This document shows, piece by piece, positions 8,188 through 16,732 of a DNA stretch of 64,000 nt. Location of the stretch: the NCBI GenBank assembly GCA_943846735.1, contig OX044364.1, positions 2,641,910 to 2,705,909 on the forward strand. Direction: 5' to 3'. Every line of letters starts with the position of its first letter. The first letter of the stretch is position 1. The DNA comes from CAJQLB01 sp905479065 (GTDB lineage Bacteria > Bacteroidota > Bacteroidia > Flavobacteriales > Flavobacteriaceae). The notes under the pieces are model-generated. The model worked only from the letters and a program-made list of their open reading frames with translations, made no database searches and was not told the DNA's origin. The position numbers and the translations under genes are program-made.

Positions 8188-8721
8188 ATGAAACTACTGC
8201 TTATTTTTTTGATTTTATTAGGGGTGTCGTGTAAAACCGATAAGCATGATGAGGTGGCTTTAAAATTACTTACTGTTGAAAAAACACAGTCAATTGATGT
8301 CCCTAGTCTTGAAATTTTAAATTATGCAGGTTTGGAACCATATTTATCAAAAGAAGACTCTTTGACGTATGTTGTAAACTTTTGGGCAACCTGGTGTGCA
8401 CCCTGTGTGAAAGAATTACCTCATTTTGAGAAGTTAAATAATCAATACAAAAACCAAAATGTTGAGGTTCTGCTCGTCAGTTTAGATTTTCCAAGTCAGT
8501 ATGATAAAAAATTAAAACCGTTTATTGAAAAACATCAATTAAAATCAAAAATTTTGGTTCTTGATGACGTTGATCAAAATAGCTGGATACCAAAGGTTGA
8601 TAGCAATTGGGATGGTGCTATCCCTGTAACACTTATTTATAATAAGAGAAAACGTCAATTTTATGACAGAACCTTTGATTATGCAGAGTTAGAAAATGAA
8701 TTAAAACAATTTATAAACTAA
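8188..8721 (+). CDS. TlpA-family thioredoxin-like lipoprotein
   Basis: A 177-residue protein with a lipoprotein signal (MKLLLIFLILLGVSCK, lipid Cys15) followed by a thioredoxin fold. The redox motif is WCAPC, with cysteines 70 and 73, in FWATWCAPCVKELPHFEKL. AIPVTLIYN supplies the cis-proline (after a Ile) that lies next to the active site. TlpA/ResA-type proteins reduce disulfides outside the cytoplasm, often for cytochrome maturation or sulfur metabolism. It heads a plus-strand set with a second thioredoxin-fold protein and two rhodanese proteins. The partner protein is unknown. Confidence 0.88.
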   Translation: MKLLLIFLILLGVSCKTDKHDEVALKLLTVEKTQSIDVPSLEILNYAGLEPYLSKEDSLTYVVNFWATWCAPCVKELPHFEKLNNQYKNQNVEVLLVSLDFPSQYDKKLKPFIEKHQLKSKILVLDDVDQNSWIPKVDSNWDGAIPVTLIYNKRKRQFYDRTFDYAELENELKQFIN

Positions 8722-8727
8722 GTTAAT

Positions 8728-9348
8728 ATGAGATTTAATAAAATTATCACGCTGGTAATAACGGCGTTTCTATTAAGTGCCTTTACCAATGTAAATACAC
8801 CTACTGTTATTCAAGGATATGATATCGGTGACATTGCCACAGATTTTTCATTAAGAAATATTGATGGCCAGATGGTTACGTTGGCAGATTACGAAAATGT
8901 CAAAGGGTTCATAATTATTTTTACGTGTAATACCTGCCCCTATGCCGTTCAATATGAGGATAGAATTATTGCACTTAATAACAAATATGTTGATCAAGGA
9001 TTCCCGGTAATTGCGATTATGCCGAATAACCCGATCATAAAAACAGGGGACAATCCAAAAGCGATGAAAGCTAGAGCAACCTCAAAAGGATTCACATTTC
9101 CTTATTTATTTGACGAAGGGCAAAAAATATATCCTCAGTATGGAGCCACTAAGACACCTCAAGTCTATTTATTGGAAAAAACAAATGAAGGTAATATTGT
9201 GAGATATATTGGGGCTATTGATGATAACTATAAAGACGTTAAATTGGTTAACACAAAATATGTTGAGGAAGCTATTGAAGCATTAAAAAATGGCAATGCT
9301 ATTGAAGAATCTAAGACTCGAACAATTGGATGTTCTATAAAAAGTTAA
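8728..9348 (+). CDS. Secreted thioredoxin-family (AhpC/redoxin-like) protein
   Basis: A 206-residue protein with an N-terminal hydrophobic signal (residues 6-20) and a peroxiredoxin/thioredoxin-like fold. FIIIFTCNTCPYAVQYEDRI holds a CxxC pair (Cys67, Cys70) followed by Pro-Tyr. GATKTPQVYLLEK gives the Thr-Pro cis-proline loop. This CNTCPYA variant is common in Bacteroidota proteins annotated simply as thioredoxin family. It begins 6 bp after the TlpA-like gene, so the two are almost certainly co-transcribed and may act on the same extracytoplasmic substrate. Peroxidase activity is not implied, because the usual peroxidatic PxxxTxxC motif is absent. Confidence 0.85.
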   Translation: MRFNKIITLVITAFLLSAFTNVNTPTVIQGYDIGDIATDFSLRNIDGQMVTLADYENVKGFIIIFTCNTCPYAVQYEDRIIALNNKYVDQGFPVIAIMPNNPIIKTGDNPKAMKARATSKGFTFPYLFDEGQKIYPQYGATKTPQVYLLEKTNEGNIVRYIGAIDDNYKDVKLVNTKYVEEAIEALKNGNAIEESKTRTIGCSIKS

Positions 9349-9432
9349 ATAACTTTGAAATTAAGGATGGTATAAGTGCTAATTTTCACATAAAATGAAA
9401 AGAAATAGTAACTTCGTAAAAAAAGATAAGTC

Positions 9433-9744
9433 GTGGATTTAACACAAAACGAGTGGCAACTGCAGCTCAATGAAGCAACTGATGCGGTTGTATTAGATGT
9501 CAGAACTGATTATGAATTTGATGAGGGGTATATTTCAAATGCAATAAATTTAGATCTTTATGAGGCCCAAAAGTTTATGGATAAAATGGCCTCTTTAGAT
9601 AAACAAAAAAGCTATTACATCTACTGTAAATCAGGTAGTCGCAGCAGTCAAGCATGTGCTTTAATGAATCAAATGGGTTTTGAAAAAACTTATAATTTAT
9701 TAGGAGGAATTACAGAATGGGAGGGACCTATAATTCAACATTAA
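9433..9744 (+). CDS. Rhodanese-like domain protein (cytoplasmic)
   Basis: A 103-residue single rhodanese domain without a signal peptide, starting at a GTG codon. It shows VVLDVRTDYEFDEGYISNAINL at the N-terminus, the six-residue active loop CKSGSRS with Cys65, and GGITEWEG at the C-terminus. Such proteins carry a persulfide on the active cysteine and pass sulfane sulfur to acceptors. It sits between the redoxin genes and a second, lipoprotein rhodanese. An 84-bp gap precedes it, and no convincing promoter was found there. Confidence 0.9.
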   Translation: MDLTQNEWQLQLNEATDAVVLDVRTDYEFDEGYISNAINLDLYEAQKFMDKMASLDKQKSYYIYCKSGSRSSQACALMNQMGFEKTYNLLGGITEWEGPIIQH

Positions 9745-9754
9745 TAGTCGAAAC

Positions 9755-10159
9755 ATGAAACAGTTTTATATGTTACTGTGTTTAATAATTATCTGTCCTA
9801 TTGGGTGTGATAAAGCTGATTCAAAGGGTGTCATAAAACTCGTAACTGTTGAAGAATTTAAGGAATTAGACGCGTTAAGAGATGTTCAACTATTAGATAT
9901 TCGCACGCCTGAGGAATATAAGAGTGGTTACATAGAAGGTTATGGAAATATGGATTATCTATCTGATACATTTAAAGAGGAGATGGAAACTTTAGACAAA
10001 TCAAAACCTATTGTTATTTATTGTCGCTCTGGCGGACGAAGTGGTAGATGTGCTACCTTAATGTTGGAAATAGGGTTTAAAGAAATATATGATTTAGAAG
10101 GCGGTATCATTCAATGGAAGGCAGAAAATAACCCTGTAATTGTAAACTCCGAAAATTAG
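9755..10159 (+). CDS. Rhodanese-like lipoprotein
   Basis: A 134-residue protein with a lipoprotein signal ending at Cys18 (LIIICPIGC) and one rhodanese domain: VQLLDIRTPEEYKSGYIEG, the active loop CRSGGRS with Cys90, and DLEGGIIQWKAENN. It is the extracytoplasmic counterpart of the preceding rhodanese, 10 bp upstream. Its 3' end overlaps the convergent kinase gene by 4 bp. Function is inferred only as sulfane-sulfur handling at the membrane. The pair with TlpA-like proteins suggests envelope thiol chemistry. Confidence 0.9.
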   Translation: MKQFYMLLCLIIICPIGCDKADSKGVIKLVTVEEFKELDALRDVQLLDIRTPEEYKSGYIEGYGNMDYLSDTFKEEMETLDKSKPIVIYCRSGGRSGRCATLMLEIGFKEIYDLEGGIIQWKAENNPVIVNSEN

Positions 10160-11220
10160 AAATTATTCTGTATTAATTGCTTTTCAATGATATATGTGAT
10201 GTCATCTTGATATTTCAAAGCTTTCTTCGTAAACTCAAATAAACTGATACAACGATCTAAATTTTGATTTTTGTAACTAACTTTATAATAAATATTTCCG
10301 TTTAAATAATCCGTCAATGCTCTCAATCCATGCATGAAAGGCATTAAAGCACAAGATATTGGTAGTAATTTAATTTCTTTTTCTGTTAATTTGAAATTAT
10401 GAGTAAACAGCCCCTTAACGAACTCTTCAAATAAGGTTAAATTAAAATTAATATTGGTAATGACTTGCTCATCCTCTTTTGATTCGCTTACAACAGTTCT
10501 TACAGCATCTCCAAAGTCATAATGAAAATAACCCGCCATCAGCGTATCTAAATCTACGAGACACAGTGCTTTTTTAGATGTCTTGTCGAAAAGAATATTA
10601 TTTAATTTGGTGTCGTTGTGACAAAGACGGCACGGTAGTTTGGTTGTGTAAAAAGTTTCAAAATAAGCTTTGTTTGTTAAAGCAAATGTTATTTCGTTAC
10701 TAGCTGTTTTATGTAATTGCTTGGATGTTTTTTCAAGTGCCTCTTGAAACTCATTTATTTTTGACGGTAAATGATTCAAATTTGCAATAGTTGTTGTAAA
10801 GTTATCGATATTGACATGCTTTAATAAAGAATGAAAATTTCCAAGTAAACGCCCAGCTTCAAAGGCTATGTTGACATCACTTGTATAACTAAAAACCTCG
10901 CTGTTCGGTACAAAGGAGTATAATCGCCAATAGGTGTCATTGTGTTGGTAAACAAGACTGTTTTCAAGTGTTTTAATGATGGAAAACGTCGTGTATTCAC
11001 TATTTTTTAAAACATGTAATGCTTGTTTAATATTTAATTGTAAAGCATTCACATCCGTGAAAATAGTGTGATTTATTTTTTGTAAAACATAATGTGGCCC
11101 ATTGAGATCACTGATCAAAAACGTATCATTAATAAAGCCTTCGTTAATAGGACTTATCGTAACTTTTTTAAGTTTAACTTTAAATTGATCTAATATAAAC
11201 GCTAACACTAAATCATCCAT
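10156..11220 (-). CDS. APH-fold sugar kinase (NahK/AmgK-like)
   Basis: A 354-residue protein-kinase-like phosphotransferase. INEGFINDTFLI and YVLQKINHTIFTDVNAL at the N-terminus are typical of the N-acetylhexosamine 1-kinase branch. The catalytic loop is CHNDTKLNNILFD and the metal-binding motif is LVDLDTLMAG. A nucleotidyltransferase lies 13 bp upstream in the same operon. Anomeric kinase plus nucleotidyltransferase is the arrangement of NahK salvage and of the AmgK/MurU peptidoglycan-recycling route, so a role in turning a free amino sugar into a 1-phosphate is plausible. The exact substrate is not established by sequence. Confidence 0.75.
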   Translation of the reverse strand: MDDLVLAFILDQFKVKLKKVTISPINEGFINDTFLISDLNGPHYVLQKINHTIFTDVNALQLNIKQALHVLKNSEYTTFSIIKTLENSLVYQHNDTYWRLYSFVPNSEVFSYTSDVNIAFEAGRLLGNFHSLLKHVNIDNFTTTIANLNHLPSKINEFQEALEKTSKQLHKTASNEITFALTNKAYFETFYTTKLPCRLCHNDTKLNNILFDKTSKKALCLVDLDTLMAGYFHYDFGDAVRTVVSESKEDEQVITNINFNLTLFEEFVKGLFTHNFKLTEKEIKLLPISCALMPFMHGLRALTDYLNGNIYYKVSYKNQNLDRCISLFEFTKKALKYQDDITYIIEKQLIQNNF

Positions 11221-11233
11221 GGGTTATGGGGTA

Positions 11234-12118
11234 TTATGACCACAGAGGAGAGGGGTATTGCTCTTGTTTCGTTAAGTTGCTTAAAGTACTTACTGCCTCA
11301 GCTTTATCTTCATAATACGTCACGCCAAACCAATCACTGTTGGCTGCGATGACCTCTATATTAATTAAACCATTAACCATCATTTCTTGTGCTACAAAAG
11401 GCAAATAAATTTCACTTTTTTCCAAGTTTTTAGGAACGTTTAAAAAATTACTAAAATAAGTTTCTATATACTCAAAAATTGATGCGTTACAAATCCAAAA
11501 ATTCATGGAAACAATGGTGTCAGGATCTAATTCATTGTTCGAATCTTCATCGACAATACGACCATCAATATCTCCAATTTTGGTGTGCTCTTGAATAGAT
11601 AAAAGATGGTTGCCATCAACATTACAAACTCCTCGTGAAACGGAACCATGTTCTGAAAGCGTGTCTTTTAAATTATAACCCACAAGAGCATAAGTATTCT
11701 TTGACTCAAGAGAATTAATAAATTGAGCGGCACTTTTAAAGGCATTCTTCCCGTAATAATCGTCTGCATTGATAATCACAAAATCATCATTTATAACATC
11801 CTTAGCGCACCATACAGCATGAGCTGTTCCCCAAGGCTTAATGCGTTCGGTTGTCACAGATGCTCCTGTCGGTAGATTATTAATGTCTTGTACTAAAACA
11901 TCCAAGGTTATTGTTTCTGGAATTCTGGCAGATAAATACTCCTTTAAATATTCCTGATTTTCCGCTTTCGTAATCACTACGATATGATTAAAACCGTTAG
12001 AAATCGCATCAAAAATGCTATATTCTAATAAAAATTCCTCACACGGTCCTAAACCGTCAAATTGTTTTAATTTTCCATAGCGACTTCCACTTCCGGCAGC
12101 CATTAATAATAACGTCAT
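11234..12118 (-). CDS. Sugar-1-phosphate nucleotidyltransferase
   Basis: A 294-residue nucleotidyltransferase beginning MTLLLMAAGSGSRYGKLKQF, the NTP-binding signature of the family. Later GTAHAVWCA, IINADDYYG (metal-binding Asp pair) and VSMNFWICNASIFEYI follow the usual order. The frame is open for 34 more codons upstream, but the ATG at 12118 directly precedes the signature, and a -7 promoter box lies inside that extension, so the shorter start is chosen. It would activate the product of the adjacent kinase, possibly as in MurU or GlmU-type salvage. The nucleotide and sugar are not certain. Confidence 0.8.
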   Translation of the reverse strand: MTLLLMAAGSGSRYGKLKQFDGLGPCEEFLLEYSIFDAISNGFNHIVVITKAENQEYLKEYLSARIPETITLDVLVQDINNLPTGASVTTERIKPWGTAHAVWCAKDVINDDFVIINADDYYGKNAFKSAAQFINSLESKNTYALVGYNLKDTLSEHGSVSRGVCNVDGNHLLSIQEHTKIGDIDGRIVDEDSNNELDPDTIVSMNFWICNASIFEYIETYFSNFLNVPKNLEKSEIYLPFVAQEMMVNGLINIEVIAANSDWFGVTYYEDKAEAVSTLSNLTKQEQYPSPLWS

Positions 12119-12137
12119 AAATAATAAAATTAGATCA

Positions 12138-12145
12138 CAAAAATA
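12138..12145 (-). promoter_or_regulatory. Probable -7 promoter box of the nucleotidyltransferase/kinase pair
   Basis: Minus-strand TATTTTTG fits TAnnTTTG exactly, 20 bases before the chosen ATG at 12118. No TTG at the ideal distance was found; the nearest is only 12 bp upstream. The call therefore rests on the -7 element and its position. Confidence 0.4.
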
Positions 12146-12355
12146 GAGTTTTGACATCAAATTAGAAAGATTATAGTGAACTAACTTTAGCATAATTATG
12201 ATGGTTTTTAATCGTTTCAATGTGCTATAATTTTCTGTTTAACGATGAACTCTGGGTTTATACAGATAAATTTATGAAACTAAAGACAAGAGGTTGTATT
12301 CTCGTGGTATCGAAAGATTTCGTATCTTATGATAACCATTAAAAAGTAATTCAGA

Positions 12356-12664
12356 ATGTTTATATTTCAAATATATATGAGAGGAGAATTGATTTTATTT
12401 ATTGTCATGGGATTGTTTATTTTGAGTATTTTTGTCTACTCATTTGGCACAAAAGGTTTTACTAAGTATCGCGATAAACTGCTTTCAGAACGGCGACATA
12501 GTAAATCTCAAAAACGAGAACAACAGTTTAAAACAGAAATGGATTACAGACAAAAGCAACGTGATGAATTCTATCGAAAAGCAAGAGAAAGAAGTCAAGA
12601 GATTCAAAAAGAGTTACAACATTTAGAGTCGCTAAAATTAAAAATTGATGCGATGAATGATTAA
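12356..12664 (+). CDS. Small membrane protein with charged coiled-coil tail (unknown)
   Basis: A 102-residue protein not recognised as a named family. Residues about 12-28 (LILFIVMGLFILSIFVY) form one transmembrane helix. The remainder is highly charged and helical (Lys/Arg/Glu/Gln rich), with heptad-like spacing in RSQEIQKELQHLESLKLKI, probably a cytoplasmic coiled coil. An internal ATG at 12377 (MRGEL) is an equally good start and would put the helix nearer the N-terminus. Its 3' end overlaps the convergent nitroreductase gene by 4 bp. The upstream 135 bp has no clear promoter. Confidence 0.6.
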   Translation: MFIFQIYMRGELILFIVMGLFILSIFVYSFGTKGFTKYRDKLLSERRHSKSQKREQQFKTEMDYRQKQRDEFYRKARERSQEIQKELQHLESLKLKIDAMND

Positions 12665-13392
12665 TCAATCACGTGATAAACATCTCCAAATGGCACTCTA
12701 AATCGCTCACCATAAATTCCTTTATCATCTCGTTTTCCACAACTTATTATCATGTTAATTTCTGCTGTTTTTGGAATTCCAACAATGTGCTTTACTCGTA
12801 GTGTATCACATCCTTCCATAGGACAAGTGTCATATCCAATTTCTGACATACTAATCATGAAATTTTGAGCAGCTAGTGCAGCGCTTTTATGCGCAACAAT
12901 TCGCATATCACTCAGTCTTGCTTGTCGGTAAATGGGTCTAAATAGTCCTATAATTTGAAAGACAGTATATTTAAGGATACCGAGAATACCTAGAATATCA
13001 AAATAGGTAACTGGGATTATCTTTTGATAATAATTTAAAGCCACCTTTTTACGTTTTACCAGACGTTCTTCCATGTTGGGCTTATCGAAAACCTTGTTTA
13101 TGAATGTAATATTGGCTTTGCTTCGTTTTTTCCATAAATCTTTTCTAGCAACGACTATCACAAGTTGTTGTGCTGTTTTCGCAGCATTTTGGTTAAAGCT
13201 GGCATGAGCTATATTTTTTATCACTTCTTTATTGGTAATATGATAAAATTCCCATAGTTGTAAATTACTGCTTGTAGGTGCTAACACAGCATTTTTAAGG
13301 CACTCTTTGACTTTCGAGGTTTCGATGTCTTCGTTTGTGTATACTCTACAAGAACGCCTGTAGGCAATGGCTTCTGAAACTGTTTTGTTCAT
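12661..13392 (-). CDS. Nitroreductase-family flavoprotein
   Basis: A 243-residue protein of the FMN-dependent nitroreductase fold. The N-terminal YRRSCRVYTNEDI is the FMN-phosphate-binding arginine/serine motif, followed by APTSSNLQLWEFY. The C-terminal GYDTCPMEGCD and the closing GERFRVPFGDV segment are typical of oxidoreductases of this family. The true substrate is unknown, and nitro compounds are only the family label. It is the last gene of a tight five-gene operon (1 bp from the kinase), which suggests it finishes or supports that pathway's redox step. Confidence 0.85.
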   Translation of the reverse strand: MNKTVSEAIAYRRSCRVYTNEDIETSKVKECLKNAVLAPTSSNLQLWEFYHITNKEVIKNIAHASFNQNAAKTAQQLVIVVARKDLWKKRSKANITFINKVFDKPNMEERLVKRKKVALNYYQKIIPVTYFDILGILGILKYTVFQIIGLFRPIYRQARLSDMRIVAHKSAALAAQNFMISMSEIGYDTCPMEGCDTLRVKHIVGIPKTAEINMIISCGKRDDKGIYGERFRVPFGDVYHVID

Positions 13393-13393
13393 A

Positions 13394-14323
13394 TTAAATA
13401 AATAAGTTAGGAGATAAATCTTTTACAAAATCTGTGACTTTCAATAGTTCTTGATAATGATTGTGTAAGCGAGGATCAGGATTCGTGTAATGAAAGTTTT
13501 TATGCCTCCAAAAGGTCATGGCAGCCCCTGCATATACGGTAAATGCCTGGAGTGTTCTCTGTTCAATTTCCAGCAAAGTGACCACTGTTTTATAACCTTT
13601 TATTAAGGAGGTCATTTTACTTAAATTAATTTGATGTTGGTCTCTGCAAGATCCAATGATGGTCATCCCAAGGTCAAACATCCTGTAATAATGTGCAGCT
13701 TCTTCAAAATCCATGATGGTAACACGGGATTGGTCTTCGCTAATGATGACATTACTTGGAAAAATATCACTGTGAATTAAACTTTTGGGTGCGTTCTCAT
13801 CGATATGCTCATCGATATATAGCTTCATTGTTTTTAACCAATCATTAAATGATGACGTAGGAGCATAAAGCGCTACTTCTGTAAATTGAGCACGATCATA
13901 ACACGTTGTTTGTTTAATTTGTTTGGGGGTCTCTATTTGATGTAGTTTTCCTAATTCAATGCCCAAAAGATACAGATGCTGTTCAGATAGGTCCTCTGTC
14001 ACAGTACCTTCTATAAACTTTTTAACCATTAGAGGTTTTGTTCCTTGGCATGTAATTGCAAGATTTTTGGAATTTTTCAGTATTTTAGACGTGCTAAATT
14101 GATGCTTGTCTAAATGTGTCAAAATCATAGCGAGTTCTTTAGCTTCAACAACAGATTTTTGCTCACATATGGTCAATACAAATTTTCCTTTTTCGGTGAC
14201 CACCAAATAATTTGAATTTTCAGAACCACCACTGAGGGGTTCAAAATTGGTGATTAGTCCAAGTTGATAATCGTGACTTATTTGCTGTAACTTTTTTTTA
14301 TCTAATTGTGTATATAACGCCAT
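13394..14323 (-). CDS. APH-fold kinase, homoserine kinase type II-like
   Basis: A 309-residue aminoglycoside-phosphotransferase-fold kinase. LSGGSENSNYLV at residues 30-41 is the nucleotide loop typical of the ThrB2/choline kinase branch. The catalytic loop is LIHSDIFPSNVII and the metal-binding motif IMDFEEAAHYY. A threonine synthase gene lies 4 bp upstream on the same strand. This pairing makes phosphorylation of homoserine the simplest role. The presence of a permease and an ornithine-cyclodeaminase-type reductase in the same operon leaves room for another hydroxy-amino acid. Confidence 0.72.
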   Translation of the reverse strand: MALYTQLDKKKLQQISHDYQLGLITNFEPLSGGSENSNYLVVTEKGKFVLTICEQKSVVEAKELAMILTHLDKHQFSTSKILKNSKNLAITCQGTKPLMVKKFIEGTVTEDLSEQHLYLLGIELGKLHQIETPKQIKQTTCYDRAQFTEVALYAPTSSFNDWLKTMKLYIDEHIDENAPKSLIHSDIFPSNVIISEDQSRVTIMDFEEAAHYYRMFDLGMTIIGSCRDQHQINLSKMTSLIKGYKTVVTLLEIEQRTLQAFTVYAGAAMTFWRHKNFHYTNPDPRLHNHYQELLKVTDFVKDLSPNLFI

Positions 14324-14327
14324 GGTA

Positions 14328-15767
14328 TTAATGATTTAAATGCCAATCTGTTTCCATAATATGAATCAATGCTCGCTCTAAATTATGATGATCACACAAA
14401 TATACCTTTTCGCATTTTGATTTCGCTGCTTCAATAGAAAAATGAGTTCCCTGATTGGGTAGTTCATTAATCTGTAACGCTTGTTTAATCACTTTAGGGA
14501 ATTTTGCAGGATGTGCGGTTGCTAAGCAAATCATTTTCATGTCCTTAAATCTATTTTTATAAGTCTCTGCCGCAACAACGGCAACTGCACCATGAGGGTC
14601 TAACAAGTAATTGTCAGTGTCAAAAACGTCTTTTATTATGTTGAGAGTCTCAGTATCTGAGGCCTTGTTAGATATAAAACCATCATTAAAAATATGTTGA
14701 AGTTCTTTGTTAAAGGCAACATGACCAGTACGATTGAATTCATCAATAATGTTCTTAATGGCCGTTGTTTCTACGCCAGCAATGTAGAGATATCTTAAAA
14801 AGTTGTAAGGAATCAAGATGTCTATGGCTGATGAAAGTGTTTGCTGCATTGGAGCTTTTGTAAATACGCCATTAGAAAAAATACGATTTAGACTGTCATT
14901 TTCATTATTTGCTGCAATAAAGTAATTAATTGGTAGCCCCATTTTACGAGCAAGACCACCCGCACATAAATTTCCAAAACCTCCGGAAGGTACAGACATG
15001 TTAATGGGTTCTCCTATGGTATTGACCACTTTGAAATAGCCATAAAAATAGTGTACGGTTTGCATCATGATGCGACCCCAGTTAATAGAGTTAACACTAG
15101 ATAGCTTTAATGTTTCTTTAAATTTTTTATTGGCATACAATTTAGCAATTACCAAATCTAGATCGTCTCCACCTTCTGGACAATTTGAAACTGCGACAGG
15201 ATGTACATTGTGATGTGGTAGCGTGGTCATTTGACGCTCTTGCTCTCTCGTAATCATGTCTTTAGGATATAACACCCAGGCTTGTAAATTTGATTTTCCA
15301 GCAGCAAAATAAGCTGTGGCTGGACCGGTATCACCAGTTGTCGCGACCACCAATGATAAGGTGTCATTCTTTCTTTTAAGAAAGTAATTGACCAAGTTTA
15401 CTAAAAAAGCTAGGCCAATATCTTTAAACGAGACGGTCGGTCCATGAAACAGCTCCATGATAAATGTTTGAGGACGCGATGTCAATTGATGTATCGGTAT
15501 GATGTCATCTTTTTCAAAATCTTGATAGGCCGCTTGAAGAATGTCTTTTAATTCCCCCTCATTTAAAATAGATTTATCAATATACAATGAGAGAATTTCA
15601 TAGGCTAAATTGATGTAATCAAGCTGTTGCCATTGTTGTAATTGAGCAGTTGAAATTTTCGGAATACTTTCTGGAACATACAAGCCGCCGTCAGCAGCAA
15701 AACCGTCTAAAATTGCAGTTTCAAAATCAACGGATTGACCCTCACCTTTATTACTAATAAATCTCAT
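14328..15767 (-). CDS. thrC: Threonine synthase (or threonine synthase-like phospho-lyase)
   Basis: A 479-residue fold-type II PLP enzyme of the long threonine synthase class. MRFISNKGEGQSVDFETAIL and DGGLYVPE form the N-terminal domain. The PLP lysine lies in FHGPTVSFKDIGLAF. VVATTGDTGPATAYF and NCPEGGDDLD are substrate and phosphate loops, and SVNSINWGRIMMQTVHYFY is characteristic. Threonine synthase converts O-phosphohomoserine to threonine. The related THNSL2 branch eliminates phosphate instead. Its start overlaps the reductase stop by 4 bp, and a matching kinase follows. Whether it serves biosynthesis or catabolism here cannot be decided. Confidence 0.85.
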   Translation of the reverse strand: MRFISNKGEGQSVDFETAILDGFAADGGLYVPESIPKISTAQLQQWQQLDYINLAYEILSLYIDKSILNEGELKDILQAAYQDFEKDDIIPIHQLTSRPQTFIMELFHGPTVSFKDIGLAFLVNLVNYFLKRKNDTLSLVVATTGDTGPATAYFAAGKSNLQAWVLYPKDMITREQERQMTTLPHHNVHPVAVSNCPEGGDDLDLVIAKLYANKKFKETLKLSSVNSINWGRIMMQTVHYFYGYFKVVNTIGEPINMSVPSGGFGNLCAGGLARKMGLPINYFIAANNENDSLNRIFSNGVFTKAPMQQTLSSAIDILIPYNFLRYLYIAGVETTAIKNIIDEFNRTGHVAFNKELQHIFNDGFISNKASDTETLNIIKDVFDTDNYLLDPHGAVAVVAAETYKNRFKDMKMICLATAHPAKFPKVIKQALQINELPNQGTHFSIEAAKSKCEKVYLCDHHNLERALIHIMETDWHLNH

Positions 15768-16720
15768 GAAAGTTTGTATTTATAATTCCTGTAAATAGCA
15801 GAGGCAATTTTAATATCTTGGACAGCGACACCAGTGAGATCGGCTATTGAAATTTGATTGTCAGATTGGCGATGTAGCTCAATATTTTCAAGAGCATTTC
15901 CTAATTCGATGACCTTATTTTCAGAAAGACACCCATCATTTACTGCTCTAAAAATTTCACCCCGATGTTTACTTTGTGGTATACTGTCAGCAATTACAAT
16001 GTCTGCTTTGTTGAGTAATTCACTCTCAAGTTCTTGTTTGTTCGCTGTGTCTGATCCGACAGCAGTAATATGAGTACCTGGTTGAACATCACCTACTTTT
16101 AATAGTGCTTTTTCTGAGGGAGTGGTCGTGATTATGAGATTGCAGTGCTTAGCAAGCTCATTGGGTGTGGTGGCAATGTTTACTTCAAAATCATGGTGAA
16201 TTTCATTTTTAAATTTAGATACATGATTAGCGTCTCGTCCCCATACCCAAACAGTGCGACATGGTGTTACTTGCTTGAGATACTCTAATTGTAACTTGGC
16301 TTGTATGCCATTGCCTATAATACCAATGGCCTTTACTTTTTTTGGTGCGAAGTGACGGGATACAACAGCTCCTGCCGCTGCAGTTCGAATGTCGGTTAAA
16401 TGACCTTCATCAAGCAACACTGCTTCAGGCTTTCCAGTCTTTTGACTAAAAACCAGCATGAGCCCTTGGCTGGGCGACACCCCTAATTTTAAATTATCAT
16501 GAAATCCAGAGGCAATTTTGACCACATAAAAATCATCGTTTTTTATGTAGCCATATTTTAGATGCACATCTCCTTTCGGTGCATCAAAATGTAGTTCTCC
16601 TACAGGTGGCACCACGGTTTCGCCCTTACTGTAGGCTATAAAACCATCGGCCATATCACTGATAACATCCACTGATGAGAGTAATGCTTTTATGTCGTTT
16701 AGTTGAATAATGTGCGTCAT
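15764..16720 (-). CDS. Ornithine cyclodeaminase/mu-crystallin family reductase
   Basis: A 318-residue NAD(P)-binding protein. VHLKYGYI around residues 52-59 holds the conserved substrate lysine. LLDEGHLTDIRTAAAGAVVSR is the family signature, and AIGIIGNGIQAKLQLEYL is the Rossmann dinucleotide loop. Members include ornithine cyclodeaminase, alanine dehydrogenase, ectoine-catabolic EutC and iminosuccinate reductase BhcD, so the reaction is probably reduction or formation of an imine. It lies between the permease (12 bp) and threonine synthase. The motif set is complete, but the substrate is unknown. Confidence 0.82.
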   Translation of the reverse strand: MTHIIQLNDIKALLSSVDVISDMADGFIAYSKGETVVPPVGELHFDAPKGDVHLKYGYIKNDDFYVVKIASGFHDNLKLGVSPSQGLMLVFSQKTGKPEAVLLDEGHLTDIRTAAAGAVVSRHFAPKKVKAIGIIGNGIQAKLQLEYLKQVTPCRTVWVWGRDANHVSKFKNEIHHDFEVNIATTPNELAKHCNLIITTTPSEKALLKVGDVQPGTHITAVGSDTANKQELESELLNKADIVIADSIPQSKHRGEIFRAVNDGCLSENKVIELGNALENIELHRQSDNQISIADLTGVAVQDIKIASAIYRNYKYKLS

Positions 16721-16732
16721 AAGAGCATGATT

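Noticed and set aside
12119..12220. 34-residue N-terminal extension of the nucleotidyltransferase
   Set aside because: The extension is hydrophobic and unlike the family, and it contains a consensus -7 promoter box. The ATG at 12118 starts right at the conserved signature.
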